From contig NC_067204.1 of the NCBI RefSeq assembly GCF_026262505.1, positions 19,742,873 through 19,806,872 on the forward strand: a stretch of DNA of 64,000 nt. Direction: 5' to 3'. The stretch comes from Trichomonas vaginalis G3 (taxonomy: Eukaryota > Parabasalia > Trichomonadida > Trichomonadidae). Under the pieces are notes generated by a model, which had not been told where the DNA came from, did no database searches, and saw only the letters and a list, made by a program, of their open reading frames with translations. A program made the position numbers and the translations under genes. Below are positions 54,244 to 62,809 of this stretch, one piece after another. Within the stretch, counting starts at the first letter, position 1; each line of letters opens with the position of its first letter.

Positions 54244-55089
54244 ATGAGTATTCCAGCTGAAGATATCTGGCATGACGAAGGACTTAATCTCGATTTTCAT
54301 TTCAATGAGCAAGGTTTTTTCGTTGATAATGAAGGAAAGCGCATTTTAGACCATCCAAAAGGCTTCCAAAACAATGATTTATTTGGTGATTGGCTTCACG
54401 CGTATGTTGAGCGCCAAATGACAAAGGAAGGCCTACTTAGCAGACTTATTCCCGAAGATAACGGCAGTCCAATTTGGTATACACCTGGGGCATTCAACCA
54501 GGCAGATAAATTACTTGTAATTATCTGTGGATCTGGCAGAATCCCTGCTGGTCTCTTGAGTGTTGGTGTATGTGCATACCATGGTTTAGACATGGGCTCC
54601 GATTTACCATGGATTCGCTGGGCAAAGTCACGAAACATGGAAGTAGTCATCTTAAATCCAAACCATATTGGCTATAGACAACTTAAGAAGAAATATAATA
54701 CATATGGCTCTAGTGAACACTGCCTTGCTGTATTTGAAGACTTAATAATTCCATCATCTCCAAATAACGTTTACGTTCTTGCCCATTCTATGGGAGGTGA
54801 ATGCGTTTGCGATATTTGCAATAATTTCCAAGAATGGTATATCCAACACGTTAAAGCTACAGCATTAACAGATGCAGTCGAAGATGTAATTAAAAACAAA
54901 ACAGGATTTACTCACAACTACTTAAAGACACGCATGATTGACTGGGTCGGATCTTCTGAAGAAGGAAATACAAAACTTCCTCCTTCAAAACTTTGCGCAC
55001 ACAGATCTGCTGGTACAAAAGACCATCCACTTACAACAGGAAAGGCAAAGGACTATATTATCGAATGGTTTGAAAAACTTGGTGCTTAA
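54244..55089 (+). CDS. Arb2/FAM172-type alpha/beta-hydrolase-like protein (host gene)
   Basis: Open, 281 residues, the only clear host gene here. Family features are the strand LLVIICGSGRIPAG (about 90-103), where hydrolases place the oxyanion loop, and the nucleophile elbow VYVLAHSMGGECVCDI with serine 182. The C-terminus carries a histidine in the CAHRSAGTKDHPLT block. The N-terminal DEGLNLDFHFNEQG part fits the start of FAM172/Arb2 proteins. Arb2 in fission yeast works with Argonaute in heterochromatin formation, and FAM172A is linked to chromatin and splicing; whether this protein does either is unknown. The stop lies in TTAAATAAATT, matching the UAAA 3' signal of trichomonads. Codon use is typical of an AT-rich host and differs from the elements. 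It sits between two Maverick copies, about 1.1 kb from B and 260 bases from D. Confidence 0.75.
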   Translation: MSIPAEDIWHDEGLNLDFHFNEQGFFVDNEGKRILDHPKGFQNNDLFGDWLHAYVERQMTKEGLLSRLIPEDNGSPIWYTPGAFNQADKLLVIICGSGRIPAGLLSVGVCAYHGLDMGSDLPWIRWAKSRNMEVVILNPNHIGYRQLKKKYNTYGSSEHCLAVFEDLIIPSSPNNVYVLAHSMGGECVCDICNNFQEWYIQHVKATALTDAVEDVIKNKTGFTHNYLKTRMIDWVGSSEEGNTKLPPSKLCAHRSAGTKDHPLTTGKAKDYIIEWFEKLGA

Positions 55090-55352
55090 ATAAATTATAA
55101 ATTTTTTTATAATAAAAGTGAACTCAGTCCTTTACCAATATTTGAGCAAGGCATATAGTTAAATTTTAATATTTATATCAATGATTTCACTGCAAATCAG
55201 AATTGTTATTTCTAAAATCTAAAAGCCCTGTCAACTGTGCTATAATCATGATGAACTTTTGATAAAATTATTATAAATAGAATGTCAATATATAGAAACA
55301 AGCAGTCCAGCATTTCGAAAGTAGTAGGATATGACGGGTTTAGTGACTTTTT
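55090..55352. other. 3' intergenic region before copy D, no gene seen
   Basis: AT-rich. No open frame, RNA gene or repeat is supported. Confidence 0.5.
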
Positions 55353-55460
55353 AAAAAAAAAAAAAAAAAAAAAAGGTAGTGGGGCTTCCAGGCACTTCGT
55401 GCCCTCTAGCCCTGAAGATGATTAGTATAATGAAGTTTTTATTCGGAAAATTGTTTGTCT
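55353..55460 (+). repeat. left terminal repeat of copy D
   Basis: One terminal unit. The hairpin core is CTTCCAGGCACTTCGTGCCC, a third version of the core seen in A and B: the arms change together, so pairing is kept. Confidence 0.7.
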
Positions 55461-55615
55461 TCTGGTGTGAATTCGGAGGACTCTTCTTCTTCCTCCATTG
55501 CTTCTGGGTCGAAAACATTATATAATGTGTCGCTTTTCACAAATTATATATGTTTTCATGCTTTGTCACTTTTCTGTCACTTTTCGGGTAAAAACATTTT
55601 TATTATTATATATAA
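55461..55615 (+). promoter_or_regulatory. methyltransferase leader with repeated GTCACTTTT
   Basis: TTTGTCACTTTTCTGTCACTTTT near 55563 is present in all three copies ahead of the methyltransferase. The start codon follows TATTATATATAA. Confidence 0.45.
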
Positions 55616-56434
55616 ATGAATTTTACAAAACCACCGTTACCGTTCTTTGGAAATAAGAGTAGATGTAAAGATATTATATTGAGAGAACTTAAGAAACTAC
55701 CGAATGGTCTAACATTTGTAGATTTGTTCGGTGGAAGTTTCTATATATCCCATTTGTGCCATATAATATTCCCAGACTCAAAGATTATATGCAATGACTT
55801 CGACAACTATATGGACCGTCTCAAACATATTCCAGACACAAACAATATATTGAAAGAGTTAAAAGAAAAGATACCTATAGGTAAGATGGAACGTATACCA
55901 TTAGATAAGAAAAATATTGTGAGAGAGGTTTTGAAAAAAGCAGAATATATAGACTGGAATAGTATATCTGCTAGACTATTATATAGTGGTGCTATAAGAG
56001 TTCATGACATTGAAACACTTATGTCAAAAGTTTTATATCTTAACTATACAAATGTTTTCAAAGAGGACATAGAAAAATATATTGAGGGTATAGAGTTTGT
56101 GAGATGTCATTGGACAGATTTGTATGAAAAATATAAAGACAAGGAAAATGTTTTCTTTATAGTGGACCCGCCGTTCTATAACACATGGGATTTTCAATAC
56201 CAAGTAGACTGGACTTTGAGAGACTCTTTAGAAACTTTAGACGTTATACATAACCATCCATGCTTTTACTTTACATCCGATAAAAGTGGTTTGGAAACCG
56301 TTATGAGATGGTTAGAGGACATACATGACTATGAGTTTATATATGACAAGATAGAATATGAGAGAGGTCCTATAAACTGGAGAAAGTGTCATAACAAAGA
56401 AATTTTATTAGTAAGTAAATGTGGTTTGAAATAG
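55616..56434 (+). CDS. Dam-like (D12 class) DNA N6-adenine methyltransferase, copy D
   Basis: Open, 272 residues. The order of motifs is that of the D12/Dam class: the S-adenosylmethionine motif PLPFFGNKSR (residues 8-16) with FVDLFGGSFYIS (34-45), and the catalytic DPPFY (184-188), followed by YFTSDKSG and a short C-terminus. It transfers a methyl group to adenine N6 in DNA. Target specificity cannot be read here. T. vaginalis DNA carries N6-methyladenine and the genome has Dam-like genes, so element-borne copies may be one source. It is the first gene inside the terminal repeat. It might mark or protect element DNA or affect expression; this is inference. Confidence 0.88.
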   Translation: MNFTKPPLPFFGNKSRCKDIILRELKKLPNGLTFVDLFGGSFYISHLCHIIFPDSKIICNDFDNYMDRLKHIPDTNNILKELKEKIPIGKMERIPLDKKNIVREVLKKAEYIDWNSISARLLYSGAIRVHDIETLMSKVLYLNYTNVFKEDIEKYIEGIEFVRCHWTDLYEKYKDKENVFFIVDPPFYNTWDFQYQVDWTLRDSLETLDVIHNHPCFYFTSDKSGLETVMRWLEDIHDYEFIYDKIEYERGPINWRKCHNKEILLVSKCGLK

Positions 56435-56550
56435 GACTACTTGTTTTAGGTTTTTTCCATTGTGTCATTTATTTATTTGACGTGGCAGAAAAGTACAGAG
56501 AATATGAAGATGAACCAATGCCTGCAAATGTTCAGTATATGTACTCGTAA
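56419..56550 (+). CDS. 43-aa membrane microprotein overlapping the methyltransferase
   Basis: A short frame starting 16 bases before the methyltransferase ends, in another frame, after GTAAGTAA. The protein begins MWFEIGLLVLGFFHCVIYLF, one clear membrane helix, followed by a charged tail (DVAEKYREYEDEPMP) ending QYMYS. It is conserved as an open frame in copy B. The A-rich spacing to the next gene (23 bases) fits the compact style of this block. A role in the virion membrane or particle release is possible but not shown. Confidence 0.6.
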   Translation: MWFEIGLLVLGFFHCVIYLFDVAEKYREYEDEPMPANVQYMYS

Positions 56551-56573
56551 GAGATATTTTTATCTAATATTAA

Positions 56574-56936
56574 ATGGACGCACAGAACTTAGCGAATGCA
56601 CAGCAACCTGGACAACCAAACCCAGAGAATATTCCAAATGAAGTTAGAATACAAACTGCAATGGCAAACTATGGTCAAGTGCCAACAGATGTACAAATGC
56701 AAACTGCCATGTCAAATGACGCTGCGTTAGGTTTGCCACCATGGTATGCAAATATGAGATGGAAAGAGTTTTATACAAACCCTGAAGTGGGATATAAACA
56801 ACTTTATGCAGATGACGCGAACACAGGAGTTGACCCAGAATATGTTTTCTACCAGAGGAGAAACAGAATGTATGAGCTCCAGTTAAAGAATGCTATGGAA
56901 CTCAACAGGAAACGTAAGAGACTAGGCGGACATTAG
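56574..56936 (+). CDS. 120-aa conserved element protein, copy D
   Basis: Open, starts MDAQNLANAQQPGQPNPENI, proline/glutamine-rich at first. The middle has a compact segment (LGLPPWYANMRWKEFYTNPE) and helices (YVFYQRRNRMYELQLKNAME). It ends with a basic patch (LNRKRKRLGGH). No family recognised. Its position among small virion-type genes suggests a structural role. Confidence 0.7.
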   Translation: MDAQNLANAQQPGQPNPENIPNEVRIQTAMANYGQVPTDVQMQTAMSNDAALGLPPWYANMRWKEFYTNPEVGYKQLYADDANTGVDPEYVFYQRRNRMYELQLKNAMELNRKRKRLGGH

Positions 56937-56954
56937 ATTTTTACATATAGTAAA

Positions 56955-57197
56955 ATGGGTTTCTTTGGAAGAATAGGAAACTTCTTTCGAAATGTTGGAA
57001 GAGGTATATGGAATGGAATAAAAACCGTAGGAAGAGGAATTTGGAACGGTGTCAAAAATATTGGTAAAAGAGTAGGTCAGTTCGTTGGTATTATACCTAA
57101 AGACCCTGAACCAGAAGAACAAGCTCCTGTTATACAACAGCCTGAACCTGCACCACAGTCTAGTTGGCAACCAAATCCAACACCTCAACCGTATTAA
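56955..57197 (+). CDS. 80-aa amphipathic glycine/tryptophan protein (MGFFG type), copy D
   Basis: Open, starts MGFFGRIGNFFRNVGRGIWN. GRGIWNGIKTV and GRGIWNGVKNI are internal repeats. Glycine, aromatic and basic residues are spaced as in amphipathic membrane-active helices. A proline/glutamine-rich tail follows (APVIQQPEPAPQ). Adenoviruses and related viruses have small internal proteins that disrupt membranes; this could be an analogue, but there is no sequence proof. It ends 4 bases from the convergent MLPI gene. Confidence 0.65.
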   Translation: MGFFGRIGNFFRNVGRGIWNGIKTVGRGIWNGVKNIGKRVGQFVGIIPKDPEPEEQAPVIQQPEPAPQSSWQPNPTPQPY

Positions 57198-57201
57198 AAA
57201 A

Positions 57202-58050
57202 TTATATTTTTACCGTTCGATAGTAGTTGTATATGAAACTAAGTTCTAAGTAAAACGCATGGTATAATGGAATTATTCTTTTTCTTCCATCTGTAGTAAA
57301 CCATACTTGAAAGTCTGAAATACTTCCACTCGGCGGTTCGTATAACTTTGTAGGTTTTTCGTAAAAGTCATTTGCCAAGCATAAGAAAGAGTTTTGGGCG
57401 CCAGAAAATGAAGCATGAACTATCACAGCATCTTGGTCGAAAACATCTTTAAATAAATATGGTTCATCTCTTGCATATCGACTGTAAATATTTGCTAAAG
57501 GAAGTTCGACTTTCTGATTTAACATTCTTTGCAAATAATACCATGACATTGCAGTGAATTCTGTATATATTTGTTCGTCTTTATTTGGATTGTTTTCGTA
57601 GATTTGAAATGACACTTGTGAATTTTGTTTGTCATATACAATTCTCACATAAAGTGTGCTCTCGGTATTTGCATATTCATCAGCATATTTTGCATAACAT
57701 GAATTTATTTTATCTTCTATATTTTTTAACGCAGTCTGTAGAGAAGATGAAAGGTCAACTTGTATTAGCTCAATTTCTTCCCACATTTTTCGTTTCCCTT
57801 CAGATATATAATCTATATGAAACTTTACAATAAATGGAAAACTTTTATCTTCTACAGACACAAACTTCATTCTACGAAAGCCAATAGCTTTTGTGACAGA
57901 TGGGTCTCTTAGCCATCTTAATGGGTAGTCAAAACGATAGCCTTCATGCTTTACGGTCTCTGTCTCAAACTTTTGACCGACATTAGTAAAAAGTTCATCT
58001 AATGGTTTAGTTGTAGCAACTCTTGAATTTTCTTTTTCTATTGGAAGCAT
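57202..58050 (-). CDS. 282-aa structural-type protein (MLPI family), copy D
   Basis: Open and almost identical to 50383-51231, with a few changes including DQDAVIVHASF in place of DPAAIIVHASF. It shares the 18-bp promoter with the fiber. Confidence 0.75.
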   Translation of the reverse strand: MLPIEKENSRVATTKPLDELFTNVGQKFETETVKHEGYRFDYPLRWLRDPSVTKAIGFRRMKFVSVEDKSFPFIVKFHIDYISEGKRKMWEEIELIQVDLSSSLQTALKNIEDKINSCYAKYADEYANTESTLYVRIVYDKQNSQVSFQIYENNPNKDEQIYTEFTAMSWYYLQRMLNQKVELPLANIYSRYARDEPYLFKDVFDQDAVIVHASFSGAQNSFLCLANDFYEKPTKLYEPPSGSISDFQVWFTTDGRKRIIPLYHAFYLELSFIYNYYRTVKI

Positions 58051-58068
58051 ATTTTATCTAGAATAAAA
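58051..58068. promoter_or_regulatory. 18-bp divergent promoter, copy D
   Basis: ATTTTATCTAGAATAAAA, the same near-palindrome as at 50365-50382. Confidence 0.6.
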
Positions 58069-59742
58069 ATGTCAAATGAAACAGCGTCTATGAGAGAAAT
58101 ACAACACAACCGACAACTCATTGTGCAAGCTCTAAATAAGAACACAACAAACTTTTCAAACTATTCTAAGATATCTGAGTCATTGAAAGAAGGAAACTTA
58201 AAACTGACATTAAACCCAATGACAGATGAGTTTCTGTTTCAAGACAATAAGAACCATACTGTCTGTATAAATCCAACAAAAGGAACTTTAAACGAGAAAC
58301 CTATAAATGAACTTCTTTTGAAAGCAGATGTTGACAACAAAGCTGACAAAGAATATGTAGACGATGCAATAGCAAAAGAAGAAGAAAGAGCTAACAATGC
58401 TTATGCAACAAAAGAACATACTCATCCTGAACTAGCAGACAAAACATATGTTGACAATAAAATGTCAAGTGAAGTGACAAAAGCTGAAAACGAATATTCT
58501 AAAAAGACTCATACACATTATATTAACCAAATACCAAGTCTTAAGGAAACATTAGAGACAAAAGCAGATAAGACTCATACACATACCATTGCAAATATTA
58601 CAAACTTACAAGAAACCTTAAACAGTAAAAGTGACGTTGGACATACACATTCTATATCTGAAATAACAGACTTAAACGTTAGCCTTGAAAATAAAGCAGA
58701 TAAGGAATATGTGAATGAAATATACCAAAGTTTGATAGGAACAACAAAAAATATTGAAACTATTGTTGGCGACTTTTCTGTCGATGAAGAAAATAAATAT
58801 TTTAGATGGCAGTTTGTACATTCCTTAAGAAATGGTACACGGTATAAACTCATTCCGAAAAATAACAATGAAATGTATGTAAGCTATATAAAGAATGATG
58901 GTACACAAGTTAAAGTTCCATTAGACAACAACTGTTACTTAAACTTATATGGAGACGAACAAAAGAAATATTTAAGAGTTTATGAAATGGCAGATATGAC
59001 ATTGCCTGACCCAGCTCCAATACCATATTATTATGACTATGGATATGACGGCGGAGCACAACATGCAGATGAACAAAAGTTAACATTATATTTAGATTAT
59101 TATAGATATAAAAGATATAATGCAATAGAAAAAACGAGAATAGTATATTATTATACAGATGACAGAAATAAATATTATAGTCAAGATTTTACCTACCCCG
59201 AAAACATAAGATTATATTATAAAAAATATTCTGACACAAACCAGAAGAAACCTGAAATGGTTGCACTATATTTTAAGTTCAAAAGAGACAATCCTATATT
59301 ATCTCATATGTTTGATTTAATGAACCCAGTAGGTTCTATTTATACATCTATGGATGTAAGAGGTCCTCAAGCAATGTTTGGTGTTGGTGCATGGGAACAA
59401 ATAGTCGACAGGTTTTTGTATTGTGCAAACTCTTCAAAGGAAACAGGTGGAAGTAAAACGATTTCAGGTGAAAATTTACCTGCACACAGTCATTACGTAA
59501 ATTTAAGTACATCTCAAGAAGGTTGGCATAAGCATAGATATTGGGATTGGACAGGAATGACAAAAGGTAAAGGATATGATGTTAAAGACGACGTTAAGTT
59601 TGCTATAAATTGTTACTGGGATGACACTTGGGGAGAAGGAGACCATACACATCGCGTTACAGGATATACGCAAACAACGGGACAAAGTAAAGAATACATG
59701 CCACCTTACATGACAGTTTACGCATGGTATAGAATTGCTTAG
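58069..59742 (+). CDS. phage-type fiber/receptor-binding protein, copy D variant
   Basis: Open, 557 residues. The N-terminal ~100 residues are an anchoring region (SLKEGNLKLTLNPMTDEFLF). From about 105 to 235 comes a shaft of phage tail-fiber type repeats: NKADKEYVDD, KEHTHPELADKTYVDN, KKTHTHYINQIPSLKETL, KADKTHTHTIANITNLQETL and GHTHSISEITDLNVSL. A tyrosine-rich middle (about 240-425) follows, found in A and D but not in B. The C-terminal ~135 residues (MNPVGSIYTSMDVRGPQAMF, AWEQIVDRFLYC, GGSKTISGENLPAHSHYV, and PPYMTVYAWYRIA at the very end) match the consensus of the T4 gp10/short-tail-fiber type C-terminal domain. Such proteins form trimers that bind receptors on a cell surface. It is the strongest sign that this element once made particles that attach to cells. 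Confidence 0.82.
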   Translation: MSNETASMREIQHNRQLIVQALNKNTTNFSNYSKISESLKEGNLKLTLNPMTDEFLFQDNKNHTVCINPTKGTLNEKPINELLLKADVDNKADKEYVDDAIAKEEERANNAYATKEHTHPELADKTYVDNKMSSEVTKAENEYSKKTHTHYINQIPSLKETLETKADKTHTHTIANITNLQETLNSKSDVGHTHSISEITDLNVSLENKADKEYVNEIYQSLIGTTKNIETIVGDFSVDEENKYFRWQFVHSLRNGTRYKLIPKNNNEMYVSYIKNDGTQVKVPLDNNCYLNLYGDEQKKYLRVYEMADMTLPDPAPIPYYYDYGYDGGAQHADEQKLTLYLDYYRYKRYNAIEKTRIVYYYTDDRNKYYSQDFTYPENIRLYYKKYSDTNQKKPEMVALYFKFKRDNPILSHMFDLMNPVGSIYTSMDVRGPQAMFGVGAWEQIVDRFLYCANSSKETGGSKTISGENLPAHSHYVNLSTSQEGWHKHRYWDWTGMTKGKGYDVKDDVKFAINCYWDDTWGEGDHTHRVTGYTQTTGQSKEYMPPYMTVYAWYRIA

Positions 59743-60683
59743 TCGTCATTTTCAACTTCTTTAGCATATTCGTCAGGAGTTGTCTTATATTTGTTAGGAA
59801 CTGTCTTTGAAAGTATACCACCTTGAACTTTGACAAGTTTGAAACGAGGTCTGACAATAGTAGTTTTATCTTCTGCTTGCAGTGTGTACATTTTGCCATG
59901 TTTGCCTAAAACTTCATAATATTTCTCTTGTATACTTTCTTCTATTTTTACGAACACGAATGTGAGTACCTGTCGGGTTCCCATTGTTGTCATAGTCAAT
60001 AGTATTTTCATATGGGTCGCGTTTAGGTATTTCTATTTTACTTTGTCACCTTTCTGAAGTTTGAAGCCCGGCATTCTTTCTTGTTTGTTCTTTTGACTAA
60101 TATTAAATATATAGTCTTTCTCTAAGTCAGGGTTGTTTTTTCATTTCTTCGGGGAGTGGTTCCCAAACCTTTTTGTTTACGGTTATTGTAAATATTTAAA
60201 ACTTGTCTCATCTTTGCCATGGAGAAGTGTCTATATTTGTCGTCATATGACATTTCATTTGCTTCACCCCTTGTGGTTGGTTTAAGTCTCTTAACATTTT
60301 TATACAACCGTCAATGACACAAGAGCAAATGGTTTTGGTCGACAATGAAATATTGGTTTACATTTTTTGAACGCAGATAGTTTTTTATATCATCTGATTT
60401 GAAAGAACTTCACAGTCAGATGTCAGTTTTGTTGGATGTATTTGTCAACGAATATTGTCAAAGCAGTTTCACATCTAAATATTTTTGGACCATAATGGTA
60501 TGGCTTCACAGTATCTTGTGTTTTGACCAACAAATATAACCAGTATGGAGGTCCATCTTCTCTATACCTCGGAATGTTTTCCAAGATATCCATAAACCAA
60601 GCATTTGTGTTGAACTAAAATTTTATCATGAGTGCTTTCTTTGTCGCTTTAGAAACATAGGGGTCCTTGTTTGGATTCGTCAT
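59739..60683 (-). pseudogene. retroviral-like integrase, copy D
   Basis: Counterpart of 48024-48983, also with aspartate at the third catalytic position. Broken. Its stop overlaps that of the fiber by four bases. Confidence 0.75.
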
Positions 60684-60700
60684 TTTTTAACCCATAAGAA
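60684..60700. promoter_or_regulatory. 17-bp divergent promoter of the integrase and MGLFG genes
   Basis: TTTTTAACCCATAAGAA is all that lies between the two start codons; the inverse stands at 48007-48023. Confidence 0.5.
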
Positions 60701-61100
60701 ATGGGTTTATTTGGCGCATTAGCAGGAGTTGCATCAGATTTTTGCCCGCAGTGGGAACAATAGCTAGAGGTGCTTTTGGAATTGGAAGGAAGATTTTGAG
60801 TACATTAGGTATACTGAAAAGAGAAAGCACAACCTATTATACAAACTGTACAGAAAGGTTGGAGGTAGCACGAGATGCAGCAAATCTTATTCCAAATCCT
60901 GAAACAAGAGGAAAAGTTCAAGGATGGATGGACAATGTAGGAAGACAAGCAGGAAACTATTATAACAAAGCAAAGACTACTATAACCAAGCAGGACACTA
61001 TATGGACCAAGGTGAAAGATTCTTTAACAGAGGATATAACCATGCACAACAATGGGTAAACAATAACCAACCTCAACCGCCTCAAACGTGGGGAATGTAA
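60701..61100 (+). pseudogene. glycine-rich hydrophobic protein (MGLFG type), copy D
   Basis: Counterpart of 47607-48006. The end NNNQPQPPQTWGM is clear. Broken. Confidence 0.6.
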
Positions 61101-61120
61101 AATTTTTTTACTGAGATGAA

Positions 61121-61282
61121 ATGAACAATACAGCATTGAGACAAATGGGTTCAAGATGGATTTGTCGACTTCCAGCAGTTACACCACGTGTTTGTCAAGT
61201 TCTTCCTATACCTCAGGAAGTTTTAGACCGACTTAAAAAACAACAACCAGTTGAAACAAACCAAACTAAAATTTTTTACTGA
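61121..61282 (+). CDS. 53-aa basic protein (MNNTALRQMG type), copy D
   Basis: Open short frame: MNNTALRQMGSRWICRLPAV, then TPRVCQVLPIPQEVLDRLKK and a short end. Two cysteines and a basic character are the only features. It is preceded by ACTGAGATGAA, which is repeated before the next gene, so the two have the same leader. Confidence 0.6.
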   Translation: MNNTALRQMGSRWICRLPAVTPRVCQVLPIPQEVLDRLKKQQPVETNQTKIFY

Positions 61283-61288
61283 GATGAA

Positions 61289-61873
61289 ATGACCGAAGAA
61301 GTTGAAACGGTAGATTTGACACCACAAACAAAAAGTTCAGAACCATTGTCAAAACCTGTCAAAGAACTTACAGATGAAGAGAAAAATTCAATAATAGAAA
61401 GTGCCAGGTCTGGAAATACAAACCCTAACTATAAAGTCACTTTTCATAGAAATGGAACGGCTAGTATCTCAAAAAGAAACAGACTCTCACAAATAAAATA
61501 TTGAAGTCTGAAGGAGCTTTCGAGACAACAGATGGAAAAGTTTACTTCACTGACCAACAGTTCTATTATAGAACATCTCATTGACTTAGAGTCGAAATAT
61601 TCTAAACTTTACAACAAACACAAAAAGTTGAAAGGAAAACAAAAACAAATGGCATATGATATTTATGAAGATGTTGACGACACAACTGTTCCTGCAGTGG
61701 GGTAAAACCCGAGGAACCGAAAAGTGACGAAAAAACCGATAGAAGAAGAAAAACCAAAAACTGAAGATAAACCAAAACCAAAGTTTAGTTTCCAAACTAA
61801 ACCAAGTCAACCTTCATTAGCTGGTATGGGTTGGCGTCAAAGACTTATGGTAGCAGGAGGTTATGTAAAGTAA
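61289..61873 (+). pseudogene. 194-aa charged protein (MTEEVE type), copy D
   Basis: Starts MTEEVETVDLTPQTKSSEPL. A helical, charged middle (ELTDEEKNSIIESARSGN, KVTFHRNGTASIS) is followed by a lysine/proline tail and GMGWRQRLM near the end. Next to the polymerase in all copies. A terminal protein for protein-primed replication has not been identified in this element and might be encoded by such a gene; that is a guess. Broken. Confidence 0.5.
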
Positions 61874-61906
61874 AGAAAAAAAAAACATTTTTTTATTTTT
61901 ATAAAA

Positions 61907-62152
61907 ATGCCCCCATATAGAATGGATAGAAAATCTGCTAGAATAAAAGCAGAGTTGCAAAGATATGGTTGGAGAGTTTCGAAGAATTTTAAATATAGGA
62001 AGGGAAGACCCATAAAAGTCTATGACAAATTGTCTGGTCTTCGCTACGAAATGGACTTAGAAACAGCGCGCGCCAATTATCCAAACAGACTAGAGAGGTT
62101 AGAAGAAGAACGTCTTATGGACATGCCTTTCGATGTGTTAAACATTGCATGA
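61907..62152 (+). pseudogene. DNA polymerase N-terminal part, copy D
   Basis: Begins MPPYRMDRKSARIKAELQRY after the TTTTTATAAAA leader, as in copy B. It covers only the first part of the polymerase. No palm motifs follow in this copy. Confidence 0.7.
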
Positions 62153-62200
62153 AGTAAAAATTTATTTTTAAAAAAGTGACATTTTTTTATTTTATTTGAA

Positions 62201-62785
62201 ATGTACGCTGAGTTTGTTGGAGAAGACCGTTGGGAAACTTGTTTGTTAGATGAGAAATATGAAATTCACTGTTGTGAGTCATTTGAAGTCAGAAACAAAA
62301 AGACAAAAGGAGTTTTAAGCGAATGGGAGCGAAATAACGGATATGTTGATATGAAGATGGGTGGAAAACACTATCTTAAACATGTTGTCATTGCAACTCA
62401 TTTTATACTGAATCCTAACAATTTACCTTTTGTAGACCATATAAACCATATAAGAAACGACAATAGACTTGAAAACTTACGTTGGGTCACTTATTCTGAA
62501 AACAATAAGAACAAAGGCAAATTTGGAGATATTGTATACGAATTTGTCGACGAACTAGAAGATGAAACAATTGAAATTACAGACTATGGCAAGCATACGT
62601 TTGAGTTTTACTACTATAGCGAAGAACAAGACTCTTTCTACTTTTATACCGGCGTAAACTATAGGAAATTACAAGTATATTTTACTAAGGCGGGCTATGC
62701 TTATGTAAACACTAGAGATACAGATGGAAAATACGTTCAAATACATCTTAACAAATTCAAGAAGCTATATGGCATACCATTTTAA
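62201..62785 (+). CDS. HNH homing-type endonuclease, copy D
   Basis: Open, 194 residues. The HNH_3-type nuclease core is VDHINHIRNDNRLENLRWVT (residues 78-97), with the upstream histidine block KHYLKHVVIATHF (about 57-68) and a preceding beta region (NGYVDMKMGG). This is the classical layout of phage and large-virus free-standing HNH endonucleases. It cuts DNA, often at sites in related genomes that lack the gene. The C-terminal ~90 residues (FEFYYYSEEQDSFYFYTG, then KLQVYFTKAGYAYVN) may be a target-binding domain. Copy B lacks the gene and copy A keeps only its ends, so it varies between copies as expected of a selfish gene. Confidence 0.85.
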   Translation: MYAEFVGEDRWETCLLDEKYEIHCCESFEVRNKKTKGVLSEWERNNGYVDMKMGGKHYLKHVVIATHFILNPNNLPFVDHINHIRNDNRLENLRWVTYSENNKNKGKFGDIVYEFVDELEDETIEITDYGKHTFEFYYYSEEQDSFYFYTGVNYRKLQVYFTKAGYAYVNTRDTDGKYVQIHLNKFKKLYGIPF

Positions 62786-62809
62786 AACAATATATTTTAC
62801 ATATATTAA

